Source: Lasiodiplodia sp. COLG20 (lineage: Eukaryota; Ascomycota; Dothideomycetes; Botryosphaeriales; Botryosphaeriaceae). Taken from it: DNA of 64,000 bases. The stretch lies in the NCBI GenBank assembly GCA_009801085.1, contig VNWV01000009.1:796501-860500 (forward strand), in the 5' to 3' direction. Of the stretch, positions 11,605-22,760 are shown piece by piece. The first letter of the stretch is position 1; every line of letters starts with the position of its first letter. The position numbers and the translations under genes are program-made. The notes beneath the pieces are model-generated. The model had not been told where the DNA came from and searched no databases. It saw nothing but the letters and a program-made list of their open reading frames with translations.

Positions 11605-12511
11605 TAGAACCTGTTTGTGTTTAGAAGCCGGGCAACATGCAACTGGCACCTTCTCGTTATATTTTATTGATACAATTTTTGAGAAGCAAAAACTTCTAAT
11701 GTGCCCGGTCTACAGCTTGAATTTCTCTAAAAAGCCGTCTGATTTGAGCCCTATCCCGCTATAGTGCTCAATTCCGCCATTCTAAAGCAGAATCAAAGCC
11801 TGACAAACAAACTAAGAGTACTTGAATGGACACTACCTCGTAATGATGTGCAAAGATGTAAGGCACCTATGAGAGAACATAAATCTTACGCAAGCCTATG
11901 ATTGTATAAAAGCAGCTTTTTGGTGGTGTACTTCTGGGGGACAGGCTTCTATAAGGATGCTCGTTTTTTAGGGAGAACAGTTCAAAGTACTTCCGGATTG
12001 ATATTCGTAACTACAACAACGCCTTGAAGACAATTGTCTTTGCCCCTCAAATTGAAAATTGTCCTACAAGTCTGGTCTATACAGCTATCATACGTATGAA
12101 GGCTCCCAAGAGGACCTGAAAAGACTAAGCTCTTGAAGCCTCGCATAAGCAGCCAAATTACTGGCAGAAATACTACGCAACCGCCAGCCAGGCTGAGAAA
12201 AGGCCACTGGATAGCCTGAATGCAACCACTTTCGCGATAATTTCCACATTATACCTTACAATGATGCACATTACGGATTCTATCCTAGCTGATACTAGGC
12301 CCTGCCTACCCTACCTTTTCCGTGCGCAACATAGAAAACGCAACGCAACGCCCACCGTGTCTATGAACCGAACCGTGTTTCAGTTGCGTCCATAGCCGTT
12401 AATTTAGGTCTTGACAATGAAATATTCGGGACGAAGGAAGAAAAAGAAAAAAGACCCTCTACCCATAGCGTTTTCTACCCCGTTTCCATACCGTAAAAGA
12501 ACCATCCGGAC
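11605..12511. other. AT-rich gene-free DNA
   Basis: This 0.9 kb between convergent genes is AT-rich, dense in stop codons in all frames, and has no ORF of note. It resembles decayed or RIP-affected repeat DNA, but no terminal repeats or recognisable transposon protein remains. Confidence 0.5.
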
Positions 12512-14737
12512 CTAGTAATTTGGCGCCCCGACATCATCCGACAAGAAGCCATCAAAGTAATCATCCATCCATTTCATTGCCTCCTGGCCACACTCTTTGC
12601 TACCCTCGGGCCATACGCGTAGAGTGCCAATGTAGCCATCGGGGCGAACGATGACGACGGCGGTCTCCGCACCCTGCAGGCCACCGAGCCACTTGTCAGT
12701 GCAGCTACGGCTGCGGGTATCCATATGGGGGATATCGTCGAGGTAGACGGTCCAAGCAGAGTCGCGCAGGGCGTGCGGCAAGTCCTGGATCTCGAAGGAT
12801 GATTTGAGTGCGCCAGAGACGACGAGGGCCCAGGTGAAGAGGCAGGAGACGGTGGTGTAGCGTTCGGGGCAGACAAACTCGTCGTGAGGTGCGGCGACGG
12901 GTGGCTGCAGCGTGTAGGACGCGTTTGCGGCGGCGCTCATGCGGCCCATAAACGACTGGCCTGCGTTGTTGGCCTGTTTGCACACGGTATCCAAGAAACC
13001 CCGGCTCGCCAAAGGATCGCTGCAAAACAGGTAGACGCGGAACTGGCCCAGCGTCGGAATGTCCAACTGGATGTCGACTGGGTTTGCGTCCACGTAACGC
13101 GTCACCTTGGCGGGCGTCGGCAGGCAGCCTGGCCGCAGGTCGCCGTTGCCCATGTGCTTGGTCGGCACATTGAGCACGTTGGAGCCGTACTCAACCCCCA
13201 CGCCGGAAATAAACCTGACGTTTTGCATAAAGTTCCGCGCTAGGGCATCCGAGTTTCCCGCAGCGAATGCGTTGGCGTGCTCGTAGTCGAAGTTGATCAA
13301 GTCCTGCGCGATCTTGCGCCGCTCGTCCTCATACGTCACCATCAGCTCGGGCTTCGCAAGCTTACGCACGGCCAGGTTGAGCTTCCATGCGAGATTCCAT
13401 CCATCGTGCATCGAAGTGTTCCTGGAAAAAAGCAAAAGCAAATTAGTATTGCCTGGGGGGTTTGCTTTTTCGGGTCAAACACTCACATGCCCTGTGCGGC
13501 CTTCGGAGAATGCGTGTGGCTGGCCTGTGCATTTGAGTCAGGATGAGCGATCGACAGCGAGTCAGACCCAGATACTCACGTCTCCACAGATGTACACGCG
13601 ACCCCTATCGTCGGTGAATCTGGTTGCAACTCTCTGTCCGACTTGGTATCTTCCAAACCACTCTGAGAAAAAGTCAGCGGCGTAATTTTTCCGCGAAAGT
13701 GCAATAACATACCAACCGTCTTCCACTTTAGGTGGAACGGGTCCATGATCTCCTGCGCCCTGTGCATGACGAACTCCTGCGTAAGCTCGTCCCTGGACGC
13801 GCTTCCTCTGGACTCGGGCTTGAGCTCGATGTAGAGCCTCGTCAGGTTCCGCTCGCGGGGGATGATCAGGACCGAACCAGCCTCTTCGGAGTAGATGACG
13901 GCCTTGGACCACAAGTCTGGGAAGTTGGTCTCGATCTGTCCGTCCAAGACTCCCCAAATAGCATCGGATGAAGCTCCCACCGGCTGCGCTCCAGGGATCG
14001 ACTTGCGCACCTGCGAGTGGGCGCCATCACATCCGATAACGTAGCTGGTGGTCACCTTGCTCTTCTGCTGCTGAACTCCAACCATGCAGGTAACCTCGAT
14101 TGGGGCGGTTTTGCCGGTGTAGGAAAAGTCCATGAAGGCCGTGTTTCTCCGGACAGCGACACCCCGCTCTTCCATGTCGTCGATGAATAGCTGCTCGATC
14201 ATGCCCTGGTGAACAAGAAGGATGTAGGGGTCCAAGAGGTCAACGGTTTCGCGTGGATAATGCACCTCCCGTCCAGCCCTCCGCATTTCCTCGTTTACGG
14301 CAGACCTCTGCTGCCGAGTCAGCATTCTGCAGAGAGGGGCATGTTGTCAGCATACCCAGAAGCAGATGTCAAAAACTTTGACGCCCTTGCGCAGCAGTGA
14401 ATCGGATAGGCGCATCTGGCGCAGGGTTTCGATCGACTTCGGCTGGAGGCCGTCGGCCCTGCCAGTCAAAGTGCGGTTCGGCCTGTTGTCGATGATGTCG
14501 ACCTTGATGCCGAAACGGGCAAGGTTGTCGCTGGACGGGACTTTAGCACTGGCATCTGCGAGGGGAGAATTGGACGCACGCAAGCATCAAGCCGGCTGGG
14601 CCGGCGCCGACGACCAGCACATCGCTGGTGGAGGGACCGTGGAGGCCATGGTTACCATTTAGGTTGGGGACATCGGCGGTTAGGACATCGACGCTGCCTT
14701 CTCTGAGCTCTTCATCCGGGATCTTGCTGGGGGACAT
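12512..14737 (-). CDS. FAD-dependent aromatic monooxygenase, phenol 2-monooxygenase-like
   Basis: Class A flavoprotein hydroxylase that would insert oxygen ortho to a phenolic OH using FAD and NADPH. Six exons on the minus strand: 14737-14580, 14530-14356, 14310-13713, 13662-13580, 13524-13487 (38 nt) and 13421-12512, giving 653 aa. An upstream in-frame ATG at 14800 would add 21 aa. Motifs: dinucleotide-binding VVGAGPAG (residues about 42-49), DG motif [13 protein letters not shown] motif [18 protein letters not shown], and a thioredoxin-like C-terminal dimerisation domain ending in [10 protein letters not shown], as in Trichosporon phenol hydroxylase. The second intron must use the distal acceptor near 14311; the nearer AG breaks the frame, and acceptors at 14311 and 14308 are equivalent. 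It is divergent from an amidase. Confidence 0.9.
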
Positions 14738-15196
14738 TCTGTGAAACCTTGGGTGTTTGCTGCGCTTGATCAGATTCCATAGCTGCGGAGGCATCGCCAA
14801 TTATGTCGAGTTCGAAGAGTGGGAAAAGTGGTGGAGGGCGGCTCCATCTTCTTTGAGTCTCAGGCGAGGCATTGCGGAGAAGAGCCAGCGGGCCGGGACT
14901 GCAGAGGCAGGGGCGGGTTCCGGGAGCGAAGGCGGCTACAGGTGGCCTGACCAGCTGCAGAATAATTTTCTCGCTGCGCGCAGCAAGCGGCAAGTATGGC
15001 TGAGGGCGTTGCGTCGGTGGATGTGCGTGGCGGCGCTCGGGCGCCAGGGGTGGATCGCTCGGGAATGACCTCCCCCACTTTCCTCTGCGGCTACGGGGGA
15101 GCCCAGCGCCCAACCCATCCTTGGGGCTTGCGATGCGATAAGCGGCCGCCGGCGCAACGGCTGCCGCTGCCGCATCGCGACTGCACGTGGCCGTAT
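14738..15196. promoter_or_regulatory. Shared upstream region of FAD monooxygenase and amidase
   Basis: This 459-bp GC-rich divergent interval ends with a CACGTG palindrome at 15184-15189, only eight bases before the amidase ATG. CACGTG is an E-box bound by bHLH factors. Regulation by it is inference. Confidence 0.4.
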
Positions 15197-17660
15197 ATGA
15201 AGATGGCCCAGCGACTGCCAGCGATCCCCAGCACCGACCTGATGGGGAGCACCGCACCGCCGTGGCTCGTCCAAGCCGAGCGCAAGCGCGCGCTGCAGCG
15301 CGCCGCCATTGACTCTTTCCTCGCCGAGTATCCACCCCTTCCGGTAGGTCATTGGCCCCCGCAACGCCCTCCCCCTTCGGCCATTCTCTTCACCCGTGTT
15401 TGAGCGTTATTCTTGCTTTTTTCCGCTCCCGGCCGTCCCCGTGCCCTCCCTTTCCGCCTGACACGTGCTTCCTAGGCCGCCGAACGGCATGGCACGGAGT
15501 CAATTCCGGACATCGCCCGCGTCGAGGAGCTTCTTTCCAGCATCTCCACACGTGCGGTGAGCGCCGTAGACGTCGTCGTCGCGTACACGCACAGGTAAGG
15601 GCCGAGCGCTGGGTCGCGTACGGGGCCGTCCTGATTCAGATCCCGTCCGCGCCCGCCTCGATCTTGTCCTTGGTTATTTTTATGGGGATCTCTGACGCCG
15701 GGCAATCACTCGCAGAGCCATCGCGGCACATGGCAAGGTACGTAGGTCGTCACCAAAATTTACGCGAGCACGAGTGCGCCACCGCACCTTCCCGCCGCCC
15801 TCCGGCTAACACGCCTCGCCCTAGACCAATTGGCACGTAATCCCGCTCCCGGATCGCGCTGCGTGCTAACCGCTCTGTTTCAGCCTTACGGAGGTGCTTT
15901 TCGACGACGCCGTCGCCCGTGCCAAGGAGCTTGACCGGCATCTTGCGGCGACCGGCAAGCCGATCGGTCCCCTTCACGGGTAGGCTCATTTGCTCGGCCT
16001 CCTCCGCATCATCTAACGGCGACTAGGCTGCCTGTCACGCTCAAGGACCAGTTCGACGTCAAGGGATACGACAGCACCATCGGCTATGTCGCCAAAGCCT
16101 TCCGCCCCGCTTCCGAGGATGCTGTTGTCGTCGCCCTCCTGAGAGAATTGGGGGCGATCATAATTGCCAAAACCAATCTCCCCCAGTCCATAATGGTAAG
16201 TCGGCACGCCGTTGACCGGCCGCCGTATTGGTAATAAACGCGAAACGTACTGTTCACTTTGCTCGCGTGCGCGCCGCTCAACACTTCACTGTTTCCTTTT
16301 TTGGATCCGGAACTTCCCTTCCAATGATCGCCCTATACTGCCCACTATATCGCCCGTCTTATCCCGTTGATCTCCTGCTGCGCCCCAGGGGGGAGGGTCG
16401 CCGATTCATTGGCTGTATCTTAGATGAGAGTGCTATAGCGTCCTGACTGACAAATGCGCTGGCAGTGGTGTGAAACCGAAAACCCGCTCTGGGGGCTCAC
16501 GACCAATCCTCGCAATCCCGCATTCACGCCCGGCGGCTCCACCGGCGGCGAGAGCGCGCTTCTCGCCGAGCACGGCTCCATCATTGGGTGGGGGACCGAC
16601 ATTGGGGGCTCCATTCGCATCCCGAGCCACATGCTCGGCCTATATGGCCTGAAACCCAGCGTGCGTGGCTTTCCTGCCTATATATTGGTGCCACGTAGCT
16701 GACGTGAACCAGAGCGGCCGGCTGCCGTATCAGAATGTCACCGTTTCAACCGATGGGCAGGAGCATGTTCCGTCCGTCATCGGCCCGTTAGCAAGGTCAT
16801 TGTCTTCGCTGCGATTCGTTACAAAGGCGGTCGTGGATGCCGCCCCTTGGCAATATGATCCAAAGGTCGTCCCTTTACCTTGGCGGGCTGATATCGAAGC
16901 AGAGATCCAATCTCGACCGCTCGTTATAGGCCTGCTCGTAGATGATGGCGTGGTCAGAGTCCATCCTCCTATTGAACGAGTCGTGAGAGAAGCGGCCCGT
17001 AAGTTAGAAGAGGCCGGCCATGAGGTGATCCCTTGGGACTACAGTGGCCACCAAGACTGCATTGAGATCATGGTAGGTCCCCCTTCCTCTCGTCTGGTGA
17101 AACATAGGTGCCAACGCCTGATTCAGGATCAATTCTACACGGCCGATGGCGGTGAAGATATTCGCCGAGAAGTACTCGCAGGCGGTGAACCGTTCATTCC
17201 GCACGTCGAAGCCCTCGTGAACCGAGGCAAACCAATTTCGGTCTATGAATACTGGCAGCTGAACAAACTGAAGCATGAACAGCAGAAGCGCTACCTTGAC
17301 AAGTGGAACGCGGTACGCTCGCCTTCGGGCCGCAAGGTTGACGTCCTGCTGACCCCGGTGATGCCCCACTCGGCGGTACCTCACCGTGGATGCCGATGGG
17401 TGGGCTATACTAAGGTCTGGAACTTCCTTGACTACAGTGCCGTTGTGCTGCCAGGCGGCGCTGTGGACAAGAACATGGATGCAAAGGCGGACTCGAGTTA
17501 TCAACCGAGAAACGAGCTGGACAAGTGGAACTGGAGCCTCTATGACCCAGAATCTATGGACGGCATGCCCGTTGGCTTGCAGATCGTTGGCCGCAAACTT
17601 GAGGAAGAGAAGGTTCTCGGAGCAGCCAAGGTGGTAGAATCTGTTCTTCAAAGAAAGTGA
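15197..17660 (+). CDS. Amidase, amidase-signature family (fungal acetamidase-like)
   Basis: Hydrolyses a carboxamide to acid plus ammonia. Eight exons: 15197-15343, 15476-15594, 15716-15745, 15884-15979, 16027-16195, 16466-16660, 16713-17072 and 17127-17660, giving 549 aa, the usual length. The Ser-cisSer-Lys triad is visible: K137 in TLKDQFDVKG, S212 in PGGSTGGESALLAEHG, and S236 in GWGTDIGGSIRIPSH. The third exon ends at the second of two GT sites (15746); this restores the frame and gives HGKVRSLTEVLF, matching the spacing of relatives. The intron at 17073-17126 is 54 nt and stop-free, so it looks like coding DNA, but removing it gives the expected EIMDQFYTADGG. The intron at 16196-16465 (270 nt) is unusually long. 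The divergent monooxygenase suggests possible joint catabolism of an aromatic amide. Confidence 0.9.
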
Positions 17661-18298
17661 TGCTGCTAGAGGCAATAGATGATCAAGCAATCCTTTCCTA
17701 TTCTTCTAGCAATTATGATGCTGAATGACGTTCAGAAGACCTGTCGATATGCCGGTGGATTCCTGGGCCAGGAGTAGACGAAAGGAGCTGCTTTCCGCCT
17801 CACAAACAGCGCTGCCTGGCATAGAACCCCCGCGCAGCAGCCCGGAAGAATCAACGTCATTACCGCGGATTGCAGAAGGTCTAGGCTCTTTGTGCTCTGC
17901 GAATAGCTCTTCGATGTTCTTATGCAAGCAGTTGAGTTAGATATCCGGACGTAGATATGAGTTTCGGAATTTCTTCTGGTCAAGTATGTGCTGTAGGTAT
18001 TCGTCTAGGTGGAATATCCAATCACCCCGGAGCGCACGTGCGGCTTGCTCGCCCTACAGGCACCTCGATATGCGCCTTCCTTCGCCGCGTCCGCAACCCA
18101 ACCCAGCTCACCCACAACCACTGTTCTGCAACTTGGCGAGCGCGCCCCATTCGCCTTGGGCGAGGCAGCATACCTGATCAGAGGGCTTCTTCGTTTCCTT
18201 CGTAGGCGGACAGCGCCTCATTACTCCTACTTTTGCCTCACTGACGTCACACTCCACGCAACGCGTCCGCCAACTGCGTCAGGTTGCACAGCTACAAC
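17661..18298. other. Intergenic region
   Basis: This 638 bp between tandem genes holds the amidase 3' UTR and the promoter of the p23-like gene. No ORF or RNA gene is supported. Confidence 0.5.
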
Positions 18299-20568
18299 AT
18301 GACGACGCCCGACGTCCTCTGGGCGCAGAGGTCGTGCTACTCGCCTGACAACAACTATGTGATCTTGACCATCGCAATCCACGATGTTCCGGCGAACCGA
18401 GTCAATCTCGACTTGCAAGAACGCAAGGTTGTCCTCGACGCTTACTCCGACCTAAAGAATACCGATTATCACCTTGAGCTGAGTTTGCACGACGACATTT
18501 ATCCGGACGAGACCGAAGTCAAGCACACCGATCGCCAGCTCGAACTCAAGCTGTTCAAAGCTGAACCCGACTACTGGTGGCCGGCTCTGCTCTCTGACGC
18601 CGAAGCCCCAGCCTATATCAAGCAGGACTTCGAGCGCTGGGTTAACAAAGATGCGCAGGATGGCGAGCCCGATCCTTTGGAGGAACAAATTGCGAACATG
18701 GAGCGCCACGAGCTGCAGGCTCTCGCTGATGCCGCGCTCTCTTCGCTTCCCATGTCGGAGCACTTCATCACCCACACTGAGCGTCAGTCAAGTGCAGACA
18801 AGCTTACTGAAATTTCCAGTCTGCAGGGCGATGAGGAGGACAGCGACGAAGAGGACGAGGATGCTTCAGACAATGACATCGGCAAATTCAGTGACGACAG
18901 TGACTCGGACAATGAGGATCCTCCTTCCCCTCCTGGTAGTGGTGGTGCGAATGGACGCGATTCTGGAGGCGACCACGCTCATCATGATGACTCTGCGTCG
19001 CAGGACAAGGACTCGGGTCATGGAAGCGGCCCCGCGGCCAATGACAACACCGGCAAAGAAGGCTCTCGTGGAGGCGAAAACAACAACGCAGAGGGAGCCA
19101 ACCAGGAATTACCTGAGCGATGCTCCGGAGAAAACCGGAATGATGATGATGGCTCTGATGTAGAAGACATAGCCGTTGTCAATGAACAGGTATCTGACCG
19201 AATCGAGATGCAGGATCATGAGGATCATGAGACGGAATCTGGAGGAGAGTTTCGAAAGCATCTGGCCCAGAACGACCACACCGAACCCCCTGATTGGGCC
19301 GAAAACCTGGGTGGCGTCCGTCCTCTAATCACTCGAGCTGGCCGCAAGCTTCCTTTCAATCTTCGGCCCTTGAGCTTCGAGGCATGGAAAAGGTTGGTCG
19401 ACAGGACCACTGAGCTTTCCGTAAGTATATGATCCACTTAGTTTCAGGCTTGATTTGATATGCGAACAGAACGTCAAGAATTCTCGATTGATGCAACTCC
19501 CCCAAGACATTCGCTTAGATATCTTCGAGCTCGCTGTCACGACCGGAGACCGAATTTATTTCTGTCCCGAATTAGGAGCGAGATATGAAGACTTGTATGC
19601 CAACATGATCGAAGTGGGAGCTTACGAGATGAACAAGAATCCCGGAGTGGAAATGAGGGCCACGATCAATAGGGCCAAGGCCCAGTCCCACCGCGGTTAC
19701 TACTACGGGAATGATATTGGCAGATGTAAAGCTCCGGCTTTGCTGTACGTATCGAGGCAAGTCAGCGAGGAGACGTGCATCGTGCTTTACAGGAGGAACA
19801 CGTTTGCCTTCCGCGATATTCACGGCTTCGTAGCGCTTGAGTGCTTCCTTCATTCGATTGGCCATTTCAACATGCACCAACTCCGCAGGCTGGATGTTCA
19901 CGTTCCGCTCTGGTTCCATGGTCGGACGCTGGATAAGCTGCGTTCCACTTGGGTCTTCAAGTCGGCCAAAACATTTGGTCTCAAGGCTGCCAGGCCGCAC
20001 AAAGATAGGATCAGAGGGTCATTCGAGGCGTGCATCAACAAGTTGGTTAAGGTCGGAAAGCTTAAAGAACTAAACCTCATCATCTCTCCCGAGAACATCA
20101 AGCACTGGCACATGGAGTACCACGAGGCTACGGCCGGGATGCCGAACAACAAGAAGATCGTTTACGCCAAGCGCCTTAGCCAGGAGGAGTACATGTTCGA
20201 GCACGTCTTGGCAAAGATTCCCAAGCTGGTGACCACAGTCGTTGCCGAGGAGAACATCAAAGACCCCAGGTACCGTGAGGAGACTTGGGAGGGTGAGAGG
20301 GCCCAGTATCAGAGGTACTTCGCTGCGATTGAAAGGAAGTGCAAGCACTACGGCTTCCTCTTCGAGCGTAGGACGCCGCAAGATGTACGTACCGATGTTA
20401 TACTTGAGCGACAGAATAGGAATTGCTAACGCTTTCTAGTCCTTTCGGAAGAGCCATCGCCTTGGGGCCCTCCGTCAGCTGTACATTGCCAAGGGACTCG
20501 ACCTTGACAATATCACCGACGAAGACCTCTTGAACTTCCATATCAACTATCAGGAGCCGCAGGTCTGA
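18299..20568 (+). CDS. p23/CS-domain protein fused to a 2EXR/F-box-like region
   Basis: Three exons: 18299-19420, 19470-20384 and 20440-20568, giving 721 aa. Residues about 3-110 form a CS domain of the p23/Sba1 type: VLWAQRS at the start, a beta-sheet core with VNLDLQERKVVLDAY, and the LFKAEPDYWWPALL strand that in p23 meets Hsp90. Residues about 180-330 are acidic and low-complexity (DEEDSDEEDEDASDNDIG, many D/E/N/G). Exon 2 opens with LMQLPQDIRLDIFELAV, and then PALLYVSRQVSEETCIVLYR, the pattern of fungal 2EXR/F-box-like proteins. p23 is an Hsp90 co-chaperone; a CS plus substrate-recognition-like domain suggests a chaperone-linked adaptor (inference). The joining intron (49 nt, phase 0, GTAAGT) keeps the frame. 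Alternatively there are two genes, the second starting at ATG 19490. The upstream TTG-based extension is not needed. Confidence 0.7.
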
Positions 20569-22019
20569 TCACCTTGGCTTCACGGTCTTGGCGCTGTGTT
20601 TGCTCTGGGGATATCAATCGGTCTATCGGCCACCGTGGTGCAACCTCCGGGCATTAGATTACTTTCTGATTTGGGCGTGATGCTGACTCGATGGGTATGG
20701 TATCTCGAGCAGTTGAATTTCATGAGATGCGAGGTGCTTAATCAGATAGGCATCGATTTGGAGGTATAGTTCCTTCTGCCAGGTGCAAAATCATGGATAG
20801 TTCATGCATACTATGATCTGCGAAGGTGACATGATGTACGTATGCAGGTATCCGTCCTCGCAGCGGCCAAATCGCCCGGCACAGCGGTACGGGTTTGGTG
20901 CACCTTGCATACAGCGCCGACAGGTTGGTAATGTCATGGGTTGTGAAGGTGGGTGTTCCTGCAGACAAGGTTACACGCCGGAGTCAGCTCCCGCTTTCGA
21001 GCACAAACGGTCTCCCTGCATCACCATGGGCCAAATGGCCGTTTTCCATGCACATGTTTCGTGGCAAAGCCAAACATGCAGGCCCCTAGCCCAGTTGGAG
21101 AAAGGCTGTACGGTGGCGCGATTACATTGTACTGAGCCACTTGTTTCTTTACTTCATGCTGTTTTCGTGCTAGTCCTACATTCCTAGATGAGTTTTAGCG
21201 GGGATTCCCGCTACTCATATGGCTTGAAGAGAGAATATTCGAGCACTATACTACATTCTTCCTATGATGGTAGTAACCGTCCGGACGGAGATGTGAAGTT
21301 TTTAAAAGAAAAAAAAAAGGTACAAATACATCCAGATACTCTTCAACTGGCAACTGAAAAAGAAAAATGCGCGTAATGCCCGCTCGTTGGGCAAATATTT
21401 TGCCTTCTACTGTGCCACTCGCACGATGTCGCTGAAGGTGGTGCAAATAGAATACCGGTGCCGCATGCCAATACACAAGTTTTCAGCCGCACGCTATCGA
21501 TTGAATAGTCTGTCTCTCCTTTATTGCCAGTTTTGGTAATTAACGAGTTATAGACGGAGGTCAATTATGGCACACAAGCTTCAAACACGGCGGTTCATGC
21601 GGGAGCGACGATCTGTCGCGAGCGATTATGCAGCAGGAAGCCGTATTGTGCGAAGTGGCATGGCCCACGCGGAGATGACGCAACCAATACGAGGGTTTTT
21701 TGACTCAGTTTTAGCCGACGTGAGAGCGACATAAGGTTCTTTTAATTATTGTGTCTCGTATGACCCGACGCGGCGAGTGCAAGGGGACGCGCAATAGGTG
21801 ATGGTTGTGTGCCTTGCTTGGGTCGTCTTCTGTCTCGTGGGCAGAGTTGGAGGCGTTCGAAAGTGAAAAAGGGCGGGGGAAGCAATTGATCATGGAGCCA
21901 TGCATGCCTTGCTTAAACGTCCATCTGCCGAAGGCAAAGATGGTCTAGAACCGAGAGACGTAGAGTTAAATGCACAACAAGATTCTGGGCCCTGCAACAG
22001 CCGCATTCAGGTGCGCTCA
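20569..22019. other. Intergenic region upstream of tRNA
   Basis: This is 1.45 kb without a credible protein gene; only short ORFs in mixed frames. No repeat structure is evident by eye. Confidence 0.5.
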
Positions 22020-22104
22020 GCGATGGTGGTGTAGTTGGTTTATCACGTCAGTCTAACAGTCCCCTGTTCACTGAAGGTCCCGAGTTCAAACCTCGGCCGT
22101 CGTA
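22020..22104 (+). tRNA. tRNA-Val(AAC) with 10-nt intron
   Basis: A cloverleaf is readable. The acceptor stem GCGATGG (22020-22026) pairs with CCGTCGT (22097-22103) with two G-U wobbles, and the discriminator base is A at 22104. The D-arm is GTG...CAC with a GTTGG loop. The anticodon stem TCAGT pairs with ACTGA. The T-arm is CCGAG-TTCAAAC-CTCGG. Between the anticodon stem strands lie 17 nt; taking out GTCCCCTGTT after position 37 leaves the normal loop CTAACAC with anticodon AAC (valine). Introns at 37/38 are canonical for nuclear tRNAs. A T5 run at 22109-22113 would terminate Pol III. Confidence 0.9.
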
Positions 22105-22108
22105 TATC

Positions 22109-22113
22109 TTTTT
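22109..22113 (+). terminator. RNA polymerase III T-run terminator
   Basis: TTTTT begins five bases after the tRNA discriminator base, as expected for Pol III termination. Confidence 0.7.
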
Positions 22114-22760
22114 GGCGTTCGGCAGTGGTGTGGTGCTTGCTCAGGAGTGAGTGGAGTGGAGGTGTGCACGGGCGCGGCGGGAAGCGGCAGTCAGTCAGGG
22201 ACCACGAGTCGTCGACGCTCTCAGCTCGTGGCGCCCTTGTTGGCGAGCGCGCCCTTGCAGCGCGCCGCTCGTGATGCGGCGTCGCAGCCCCCTTTGGGCC
22301 TCAGCTCCCGATCCGCCCGCTGCACGCTGAGCTTGTCCGGCGCTGCATCGCCAGTCGGGAAGCGATCGTTGAGCCGGACGGCGCACGGGCGACGCGAGAA
22401 AAAAACATGTCGACGAATCTCGAGCCCGTTTCAGCTTGCGGCTAAGGCCAGCGAGCGGCACATCCCCCCCATCGGGCAGCCCTGTCCGCCCATCAATTTG
22501 GCCCATTCCTAGAACCATGAATCTGCGTCAGCTTATATGCGCGCCGTGTGTCCTGAGCCCGCCTGGTCTGGCCTGGCCCTTTTCTTTTCCTTCCCTCTCT
22601 GCGTGCCCCTTGCCGGCCACCAGAAGCTGTTCGCGCGCGCATTTCGAAGAGAAGGGTCCGCATCGTGGGAACATTGGACCCCATTTCCACCGGCCTTTCC
22701 TTATCTTCCCGGATCACGCACAATACCCTCCTGCGCGAGCCGAGCCAAGCAGTCCGCATC
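22114..22760. other. Intergenic region between tRNA and membrane protein gene
   Basis: This 647-bp GC-rich region holds the promoter and leader of the next gene. No further feature is seen. Confidence 0.5.

Noticed and set aside
16665..16712. Alternative start of a 331-codon frame inside the amidase
   Set aside because: The apparent N-terminus is intron sequence; joining 16660 to 16713 restores the conserved KPSSGRLPYQ.
3744..17660. Secondary-metabolite biosynthetic cluster
   Set aside because: An oxygenase, transporter, monooxygenase and amidase are present, but no core synthase (PKS, NRPS, terpene cyclase) is in the window and an F-box gene and AT-rich DNA interrupt the run. Only pairwise links are proposed.
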